Source: Acidobacteriota bacterium (GTDB lineage Bacteria > Acidobacteriota > Blastocatellia > RBC074). From it: a stretch of 64,000 bases of DNA. The position numbers and the translations under genes are program-made. The notes beneath the pieces are model-generated. The model did not search any database, had not been told where the DNA came from, and saw only the letters and a program-made list of their open reading frames with translations. Positions 58,375-64,000 of the stretch are shown in pieces; positions within the stretch are counted from its first letter, which is position 1, and each line of letters opens with the position of its first letter. The stretch lies in contig JACPYM010000068.1 in assembly GCA_016196035.1 (NCBI GenBank), positions 31,509 through 95,508 of the forward strand, read 5' to 3'.

Positions 58375-59580
58375 TTAGCGCACGTTCTTGTAAACCCGCC
58401 CGCCCTTCATCACAAACACGACGCGCGCCAACGCCGTGATGTCGCGCGTCGGGTCGCCCTCCACCGCAATCAAATCGGCCTCGAAACCCGGCGCGAGCGT
58501 GCCGATGCTGCTGTCCAAATTGAGCGCACGCGCCGCCAGCGAAGTCGCCGAGATGATGGCCTCCATTGGCTGCTGCCCGCCCTCGCGCACGCGCGCCAGC
58601 AATTCGTCGGCATTGCGCCCGTGCGCGCCTGCCACGGCGTCGGTGCCGTTGACCAGCTTCAACCCCGGCGTCGCCAGCGCGCGTTTGATCATCGCGTTGT
58701 TCAGCCCGACGGCTTTTTCCATATAGGCAAAGCCTTCCTCAGTGTAATTGCCGATGCCGAGGAAGCGCGCTTTGTTGCGCAGGTAGTTTTGCAGCACCAG
58801 GCCGATGTTCGGATCGAAATACACGCCGCGTTCGGCCATCAGCTTCAACGCTTCGTCGTCCACGAAAACACCGTGTTCGATTTGCCCGCAACCGGCGCGC
58901 ACGGCGGCCTTGATCGCGCCGGCGGCGTGCGCGTGCACCATCGTGCGCAGCCCTTGGGCTTTGGCTTCGCCGCACACGGCCACAAGTTGTTCATCGGTCA
59001 TCGTCTGGCCGCCGCCGTCACGGATGCTTTTGGACGCAAAAATTTTCACGACATCCGCGCCGTCGGCTTTTAGCTTGCGCACCTGTTCGCGCAGTTGTTC
59101 CGGCGTGCCGCTGTTTTCATTGAGCGAGCGGATGGCGGTCAGGATGCGCGGCGCGGGCAATGTGCCGCGCGCGCTGGCTTCGCGCAAGGCGACATCCGCC
59201 GCCGCGCCGACGCTTTGCACCGTGGTGAAGCCGGCCAGCAAGGTGGCGTAGGCGTTCTCTGCCGTGTACAACGCCTCCTGCGCAGGCGTCTCGCCGCGAT
59301 TGCTGGCCCGGCCGTCCGCGCCAAAGTGATAGCTGATATGCACGTGCGTATCAATCAAGCCGGGCAGCACGGTCAGCACGCGCAGGTCGTAAGTCGGTGT
59401 TTCGCTCGACGCGGCGATCTTCACGATCTTCCCGCCCTGCACGACGAGGCTGGTGTTGCGCGCCGTGCCGCCTTTGCCATCCAGCAAAAGACCGGCGCGA
59501 ATGACGATGGCGCGCTCTTGCCCGAGCAGCGGCATCGTCAAAAGCAGGCACAGCGTGGTTAAGAGTCGAAACTTACGCAT
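58375..59580 (-). CDS. Secreted imidazolonepropionase-like amidohydrolase
   Basis: 401 aa from MRKFRLLTTLCLLLTMPLL (GGAGGCGACC precedes the ATG at 59580; the longer frame to 59718 runs into a repeat). Metal ligands His79/His81 in LIDTHVHISYH, a carboxylated-Lys candidate in ADVVKIFASKS, His in MVHAHAAGAI and IEHGVFVDD, and Asp in VNGTDAVAG. It probably hydrolyses a cyclic amide or peptide bond. A paralogue lies 420 bases downstream with divergent sequence. Confidence 0.88.
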   Translation of the reverse strand: MRKFRLLTTLCLLLTMPLLGQERAIVIRAGLLLDGKGGTARNTSLVVQGGKIVKIAASSETPTYDLRVLTVLPGLIDTHVHISYHFGADGRASNRGETPAQEALYTAENAYATLLAGFTTVQSVGAAADVALREASARGTLPAPRILTAIRSLNENSGTPEQLREQVRKLKADGADVVKIFASKSIRDGGGQTMTDEQLVAVCGEAKAQGLRTMVHAHAAGAIKAAVRAGCGQIEHGVFVDDEALKLMAERGVYFDPNIGLVLQNYLRNKARFLGIGNYTEEGFAYMEKAVGLNNAMIKRALATPGLKLVNGTDAVAGAHGRNADELLARVREGGQQPMEAIISATSLAARALNLDSSIGTLAPGFEADLIAVEGDPTRDITALARVVFVMKGGRVYKNVR

Positions 59581-59700
59581 GGTCGCCTCCAGGATTGTCG
59601 GGTAATGAAGTATGGAAAAGCGCGCGCAGTGTAACATTCGAGTGCAGGCGCGGCTATCCAATGCCGGAAAGCTGTTTGCGAGGGAGTTGGGCGCTAAACG

Positions 59701-59807
59701 GCAAGCGCCATTCTCCATTCGATATTCTCAATTCATTTGCAGAGGCCACCTTTGACAGGCTGCTCTCTGCCAGGAATTGAGAATATCGAATGGAGAATGG
59801 CGCTTGC
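59701..59807. repeat. 34-bp perfect inverted repeat with heptad arms
   Basis: Arms 59701-59734 and 59774-59807 are exact complements (starting GCAAGCGCCATTCTCCATTC), 39-base loop. Heptads CCATTCT and CCATTCG are visible. It lies between the divided minus-strand genes at 58375 and 59843 and may serve as a terminator for the latter. Confidence 0.85.
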
Positions 59808-59842
59808 TATCTCACCGCAAAACTCAGCGCGTGACGACGCGC

Positions 59843-60424
59843 TCAGCGCAATTTAACCTCGAAGGGCACATTCGGTGGATGCTGATTGTTCTTGCCCGTT
59901 TCGACGGTGCGTGGCAGGGCCTTGCCGTTGATTTCGAGCATGAAGCGCAAGACCGTCACCTTGTCATCCACCTTGAAATCGAAGCCATCAATGTCGTCAT
60001 CCGTGCGCGTCGTGAAATTGATGCGGTGGTTGCCCTCTTTTTCGATCTTATCTTGCGCGCGTTGGGTGACCACAGTCGGTCTTCCGCTACGTTCGTAAAT
60101 CCGCCCGCGCGGGCCTATGGTCAGGCGCGGGGGGCGGCCCGGGCGAAGCACGCGGCGCTCCGTTTCAAGGTCAATGCGTTTGAGCGATTTCAATGCGCCG
60201 TCTTCCGCCGTCACGTGACCGGTGAAACGGCGCATGGCTCCCGTCGTCGTCCAGCGCAACTTCCAGGTGTCGCCTTCGCGCCAGACGAAATAACCCATGT
60301 CGTGGCCTTCTTTGAATTCCGGCCGGCCATCGAACAACTCCGTTTGCGCCGAAGCGGCGGGGGCGCAGACAACAAAACACACGCCCAGCAACAGCCAGGC
60401 GCCGATTGATTTGAGTTTCAGCAT
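59843..60424 (-). CDS. Secreted protein of unknown function
   Basis: 193 aa from MLKLKSIGAWLLLGVCFVV, signal peptide cut after SASAQ-type end (about residue 27). GGAG five bases ahead supports ATG 60424; 60427 is an alternative. No recognised family; it is beta-rich with conserved-looking EFKEGHDMGYFVWREGDTWK and DDDIDGFDFKVDDKVTVLRF. A jelly-roll or calycin-like extracellular domain is possible. Confidence 0.7.
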   Translation of the reverse strand: MLKLKSIGAWLLLGVCFVVCAPAASAQTELFDGRPEFKEGHDMGYFVWREGDTWKLRWTTTGAMRRFTGHVTAEDGALKSLKRIDLETERRVLRPGRPPRLTIGPRGRIYERSGRPTVVTQRAQDKIEKEGNHRINFTTRTDDDIDGFDFKVDDKVTVLRFMLEINGKALPRTVETGKNNQHPPNVPFEVKLR

Positions 60425-60544
60425 CATTACTCCTTTGGGATCCTTTGGGATGAACAATCATTCCAGCCATCATTGGCCTAATTCGCGCACGTCATCAGAC
60501 GAACGCCAGGCCGAAAAAGCCGAAGGGTTTTTTGGCGCCTAAAC

Positions 60545-62089
60545 TCACAGCCATGCTTCAATCAAATGCGGCCCGGGTTCGGCCAAGGCGCGTTCAAGCT
60601 GGGCGACCAATTCATCCGCCGTCCGCACACGCACGGCGGGGACGCCCAACCCTTGCGCCAATTGCACCCAATCAATGGCGGGCGGCGCCAACGCAATCAG
60701 GCTTTGCGCGACCGGGCCGAATTCCTGCACGCCGGCGCGTTTCAACTCCAATCCCAAAATGCGATAGCTGTGGTTGTTGCAGATTACCGTCGTGACGTTG
60801 AGCGACTCGCGCGCCTGCGTCCACAGGGCTTGCAATGTATACAGCGCGCTGCCGTCAGCTTGGATGTTGATGACTGCGCGCTCAGGGCAGGCGATGGCCG
60901 CGCCGGTCGCGCACGGCAAGCCCAGGCCAATTGCGCCGCCGGGTTGGGTCAGATACGAATGCGGCGGCGCACCTTGCGAAGCGGCCAGGTACGAACCGCT
61001 GCTGGTGTTGCCTTCGTCCATGATGATGGCGTTGGGCGGTTGCACGGCGGCGACGGCGGCGCACAACGTTTCGGGCGTCAGTTGGCCGACGGGTTTGGTC
61101 GGGCGCGGGCGCGGCGGATTGAAGACCTCCAGCGGCGCATTGACCGCTTCGGCCAGCGCTTCGAGCGCGGCGACGGCGTCTTCGTGCGGTTCGGCCAGCA
61201 CGTGCTGCTGTTGATCTTCTGAAATGAAATAGCTGGGCAAGCCGGGGTAGCCGAAAAACGAAACCGGCGTTTTGGCGCCCGCCAGAATGACCGTGCTGAA
61301 CGGTTCGAGCGCGGCCAGCGCCTGTTCGGGGAAATACGGCAGCCGTTCGACACTGGGCAAATGCGGCGCGCGTTCCAGCCGTGCCGGGAAAGTTTCGCAG
61401 AGCAGCTTGCAGCCGGTGGCGGCGGCGATGCGCGCGGCGGCTTGCAGGCCGCGGTGTTTGAGCGCATGCCCGCCCAGGAACAACACGGTCGGTTGATTCT
61501 GTTGCAGCAATTCGATGGCGCGCGTGAGTTCTTCTTCTTCCACGCGCGCCGGCAGCGGCGCAGTGTTAAACAAGCGCGTCAGTCCACTGGCCGGTTCCAA
61601 CTGGCAATCGTGCGGCACGATCAGCGTCGAGATATAGCCGGGATGCGCCGTGGCCGCCGCGATGGCGTCGGTCAAATCGCTGGCCAGTTTTTCGCCCGAG
61701 CGATTGCGACGCAACCAGTGCGAGACGGGCCGCGCCAGCGATTCAATATCGGAATTGAGTGGCGGGTCGGCGCCGATGTGCCAGGTCGCGTGTTCGCCGA
61801 TCAGGTTGACGATGGGCGAACGCGCGCGCCGCGCATCGTGCAAATAGGCGATGCCGTTGGCGAAACCCGGCCCCAGATGCAACAGTGTCAACGCTGGCTT
61901 TTCGGCCATGCGCGCATAACCATCCGCCGCGCCCGTGCAAACGCCTTCAAACAGACAGAGCACGGCGCGCATCCCTGCGACTTCGTCGAGCGCGCGCACG
62001 AGCGGCATTTCGGTCGTGCCCGGATTGGCAAAACAGACTTCGATGTCCGCCTTGAGGGCGGTGTGAATCAGACTCTCGGCTCCATTCAT
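60545..62089 (-). CDS. ThDP-dependent enzyme (acetolactate synthase-like)
   Basis: 514 aa from [20 protein letters not shown] at 62089; a longer frame to 62140 begins in a repeat element. The catalytic Glu48 is in [16 protein letters not shown]; the ThDP/metal loop is [10 protein letters not shown] (about 410) with NNHSYRIL. Domain order Pyr-central-PP is that of the acetolactate synthase/benzoylformate decarboxylase family. The GDGS motif is ADGS here. No small IlvN-type subunit is adjacent, so it may be a catabolic, non-AHAS member. Confidence 0.85.
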   Translation of the reverse strand: MNGAESLIHTALKADIEVCFANPGTTEMPLVRALDEVAGMRAVLCLFEGVCTGAADGYARMAEKPALTLLHLGPGFANGIAYLHDARRARSPIVNLIGEHATWHIGADPPLNSDIESLARPVSHWLRRNRSGEKLASDLTDAIAAATAHPGYISTLIVPHDCQLEPASGLTRLFNTAPLPARVEEEELTRAIELLQQNQPTVLFLGGHALKHRGLQAAARIAAATGCKLLCETFPARLERAPHLPSVERLPYFPEQALAALEPFSTVILAGAKTPVSFFGYPGLPSYFISEDQQQHVLAEPHEDAVAALEALAEAVNAPLEVFNPPRPRPTKPVGQLTPETLCAAVAAVQPPNAIIMDEGNTSSGSYLAASQGAPPHSYLTQPGGAIGLGLPCATGAAIACPERAVINIQADGSALYTLQALWTQARESLNVTTVICNNHSYRILGLELKRAGVQEFGPVAQSLIALAPPAIDWVQLAQGLGVPAVRVRTADELVAQLERALAEPGPHLIEAWL

Positions 62090-62120
62090 AATTTCTCGTG
62101 TCGTGGGGGCACTTTGGGGC

Positions 62121-62183
62121 GGTACCGCGCGCGTGAGCAAGCGGCCACCTCGCCGACGGCCGCTTGCTCACGCGTGCGGTACC
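62121..62183. repeat. GTACCGCGCGCGT palindrome, copy 2
   Basis: 26-base arms (62121-62146 and 62158-62183) pair at 25 of 26. Contains GTACCGCGCGCGT and AGCAAGCGG, as at 21507-21535 (one base differs between them). It begins 31 bases before the ThDP-enzyme ATG and ends at the lipoprotein stop, so it may act as that gene's terminator. Confidence 0.8.
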
Positions 62184-62184
62184 G

Positions 62185-62928
62185 TTAGCACGGCGTGCTG
62201 GCATCAATTTGTTTCCACCGCCCCGCCGCGCGCAAATACGTTTTGCCGCAGGTCAGGTCGCAATGTTCGCGCCCTTCTTTGGGTTTGTCACAGCAGTATT
62301 CCGTCGCAATCAAATCGGGCGACTGATCGCCGTTCAGGTCGAGCGCCATGATGACATTTGGCAGCGCTGCGCCTTTGGGCAAATCCGCCGCGTTGAGCAA
62401 GCCGCGATTGAGCGCGCGGGCCTGCGGGTTGGCCGGATAGATCACACAGACCTGAAAGGGCGCGTAGCTGCCTTCGATGCGGCCCGGCACCGCCAGCACG
62501 GCGTCAACATAGGCAGCTTGCGTCAACGGCTCGAATTCGATTTCCCATTGCTTGGGCAACGACTCGCTGCATGGGTTCTCGACAAGTTTCGCGTTGGTGA
62601 TGCGGGCTTCAAGCGCGGGCAAGGCGCTGCTCAAGGCCAGGATCGTGACCGTGCCGCCCGGTTTCGGCGGCGTTTTGAAAACGACATTGCTCAATTGCAA
62701 GACGCGGCTTTGCGCATCATCGGGGCGCTGCAACGGCACAATAACCGCGTTCAAGACCGCTGGCTCTAACGCCAGTGCGGGGATTTCTGCAACCGCCACT
62801 GGCGCCGCGTTTGGAGAAAGTTGCGCCACGGGCGGAGGCGCCGTTTGTGGCGGCGCAGGTTCGTGCCCACCACAGGCGCAAGTTAAAATAAGCAATGACC
62901 AACCAAGCCAACTCGAAATAGCCTTCAT
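62185..62928 (-). CDS. Lipoprotein-like periplasmic protein
   Basis: 247 aa from MKAISSWLGWSLLILTCACG, a signal with Cys17/Cys19 candidates for lipidation; a 330-codon reading to 63177 runs through the 37-bp palindrome and is rejected. After a Pro-rich linker (APPQTAPPPVAQ) comes a beta-rich domain, then an FG-GAP-like ALDLNGDQSPDLIATEYCC with a Cys-rich end (HCDLTCGKTYLR). Role unknown. Confidence 0.75.
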   Translation of the reverse strand: MKAISSWLGWSLLILTCACGGHEPAPPQTAPPPVAQLSPNAAPVAVAEIPALALEPAVLNAVIVPLQRPDDAQSRVLQLSNVVFKTPPKPGGTVTILALSSALPALEARITNAKLVENPCSESLPKQWEIEFEPLTQAAYVDAVLAVPGRIEGSYAPFQVCVIYPANPQARALNRGLLNAADLPKGAALPNVIMALDLNGDQSPDLIATEYCCDKPKEGREHCDLTCGKTYLRAAGRWKQIDASTPC

Positions 62929-62951
62929 TGATCCCCAGGGAATGGCGAAGC

Positions 62952-63053
62952 CTTTGGAGTGCGCGCGGCACAGGCCGCCGCTTTGGTAATCCTTTAATCC
63001 GTCGCATGCGAGGGCATACCAAAGCGGCGGCCTGTGCCGCGCGCACTCCAAAG
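62952..63053. repeat. 37-bp perfect inverted repeat
   Basis: 62952-62988 pairs exactly with 63017-63053; the loop is 28 bases. The arm starts CTTTGGAGTGCGCGCGGCAC. Located between the lipoprotein and HSD10-like genes. It includes AGCCTTTGGAGTGC (62949-62962), also present at 52476-52489. Confidence 0.85.
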
Positions 63054-63085
63054 ACGCTCCGCGTCGGAAGAAGCAGAAATTGCAG

Positions 63086-63853
63086 TTATTTTGGCGGCAT
63101 GCGCAACGCGCCATCCAGCCGGATGACTTCGCCGTTGAGCATTTCGTTTTCAATAATATGCCGCGCCAGCGCCGCATACTCGCGCGGTTGACCCAGCCGC
63201 GCAGGGAACGGCACCTGCGCGCCCAGCACCTTTTTCACGTCTTCGGGCAAACCGGCCAGCAATGGCGTGTCGAACAGGCCCGGCGCAATCGTCACCACGC
63301 GAATGCCCAGCCGCGCCAGGTCGCGCGCAATCGGCAAGGTCATCCCGACGATGCCGCCTTTCGACGCCGCATACGCCACCTGCCCAATTTGTCCGTCAAA
63401 CGCCGCCACCGAAGCCGTGTCGACCAGCACGCCGCGTTCGCCACTGGCCTTCGGCTCTTGTTGCGACATCTGCGCCGCCGCCAGCCGAATCACGTTGAAG
63501 GTGCCGATCAAATTGACCTCGATGATTTTTTTGAACGAGGCCAGTGCGTGCGGCCCGTCTTTGCCGACCGTCTTTTCGGCGCCGCCAATACCCGCGCAAC
63601 AGATCGCGCCGTGCAAGGCGCCGAAGGTTGAAACCGCCGTGGCGACAGCCTGCTGCACCGCCGCTTCATCCGCCACATTCGTTTGCACGAAGCGCGTCTG
63701 CGCGCCGAGTTCAGCCGCCAATGCCGCGCCCTTGTCAGCATTGATGTCGGCGATGACCACGTTGCCGCCCGCTTCGGCCAACAACCGCGACGTCGCGCCG
63801 CCCAACCCGGATGCGCCGCCCGAAACTAAAAATGTATTGCCTTGTATTTGCAT
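63086..63853 (-). CDS. SDR dehydrogenase, 3-hydroxyacyl-CoA dehydrogenase type 2-like
   Basis: 255 aa. Cofactor motif [11 protein letters not shown] (11-21), Asp in [10 protein letters not shown] (NAD preference), NAG-equivalent [10 protein letters not shown], catalytic Ser in [11 protein letters not shown] and YAASKGG (about 161-165). The pattern and length match HSD10/HadH2-type enzymes, which oxidise (S)-3-hydroxyacyl-CoA in beta-oxidation. The next gene upstream in the transcript appears to be a thiolase, supporting this. Confidence 0.88.
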   Translation of the reverse strand: MQIQGNTFLVSGGASGLGGATSRLLAEAGGNVVIADINADKGAALAAELGAQTRFVQTNVADEAAVQQAVATAVSTFGALHGAICCAGIGGAEKTVGKDGPHALASFKKIIEVNLIGTFNVIRLAAAQMSQQEPKASGERGVLVDTASVAAFDGQIGQVAYAASKGGIVGMTLPIARDLARLGIRVVTIAPGLFDTPLLAGLPEDVKKVLGAQVPFPARLGQPREYAALARHIIENEMLNGEVIRLDGALRMPPK

Positions 63854-63857
63854 ATTG

Positions 63858-63953
63858 GTAGTCAGTAGTCAGTAGTCAGTAGTCAGTAGTCAGTAGTCAG
63901 TAGTCAACGGGCGGTTGTAATTAACCGGCTACCGACTACCGATTACCGGCTAC
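63858..63953. repeat. GTAGTCA heptad array with complementary flank
   Basis: Seven perfect GTAGTCA units (63858-63906), then CGGCTAC, CGACTAC, CGATTAC and CGGCTAC at 63926-63953, approximate complements in the same 7-base phase. The second run overlaps the stop of the partial thiolase gene (63950-63952). Confidence 0.85.
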
Positions 63954-64000
63954 TTCATTCTCTCAACAATGGTGCAAGTCGCCATGCCATGCCCAGCGCA
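63950..64000 (-). CDS. C-terminus of a probable thiolase (5' end outside window)
   Basis: The last 16 codons and a TAG: CAGHGMATCTIVERMK. The cysteine and the G-H-G in CAGHGMAT match the C-terminal active-site segment (C-x-G-G/H-G) of acetyl-CoA acyltransferases. Its stop is 97 bases upstream of the SDR start on the same strand, consistent with a beta-oxidation operon. Confidence 0.6.
   Translation of the reverse strand, partial: CAGHGMATCTIVERMK

Noticed and set aside
62185..63177. 330-aa reading of the lipoprotein gene
   Set aside because: The first 83 residues come from the 37-bp palindrome and lack a signal; the lipoprotein start at 62928 is better.
63858..63906. Possible CRISPR array
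   Set aside because: The units are contiguous 7-base tandem repeats without spacers; no cas genes are in the window.

Overview
The window looks like the chromosome of an acidobacterium, most likely a Blastocatellia-type soil lineage (inference). The main evidence is four secreted proteins ending in the 'Solibacter uncharacterized C-terminal domain' (TIGR03437 type). It is supported by an Oar-like TonB-dependent receptor with a carboxypeptidase-regulatory N-domain, a PknB-type kinase fused to TolB-like and TPR segments, an M16 protease, aspartoacylase-like and amidohydrolase exoenzymes, and a GC-rich base composition. No rRNA, tRNA, CRISPR array, prophage or transposase gene was seen.

Layout. 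1-2.4 kb: the end of a tandem universal stress protein, a shared terminator, a gene-tail remnant and a secreted alpha/beta hydrolase. 2.8-20 kb: three giant secreted multidomain proteins in tandem on the minus strand (2385, 1556 and 1701 aa), each with an MKR-type signal peptide and a near-identical TIGR03437 C-terminus; two of them have a cohesin-dockerin-cohesin order. 20.4-21.4 kb: a stress-protein/AhpD-like operon. 21.8-24.9 kb: a divergent CaiB/BaiF CoA-transferase and acyl-CoA ligase. 25-28.4 kb: an RRM RNA-binding protein, a small ORF and a GT-C-like membrane protein. 28.4-36.1 kb: M14 peptidase, a beta-rich protein, a GH109-type oxidoreductase, an MFS transporter remnant, a sodium:solute symporter and a HicB-like/PIN toxin-antitoxin pair. 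36.1-43.3 kb: TonB receptor, SH3 protein, TMEM220 protein, DUF937 protein and succinate-semialdehyde dehydrogenase. 44.1-53.6 kb: a TIGR03437 metalloprotease, a 3'-truncated M20 amidohydrolase, an M16 protease, a secreted protein of unknown function and an aspartoacylase-like protein. 53.9-64 kb: Ser/Thr kinase, two secreted amidohydrolases, a ThDP enzyme, a lipoprotein, an HSD10-like dehydrogenase and the last codons of a probable thiolase.

The genes suggest a heterotroph that degrades proteins, peptides and glycoconjugates outside the cytoplasm, imports products through a TonB receptor and sodium symport, and handles CoA esters.

The most unusual feature is between the genes. There are at least six kinds of palindromic or inverted-repeat element, some present as recognisable pairs, plus several heptanucleotide tandem repeats. 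One repeat lies at the break point of the truncated M20 gene, and heptad arrays have become part of the kinase activation segment.
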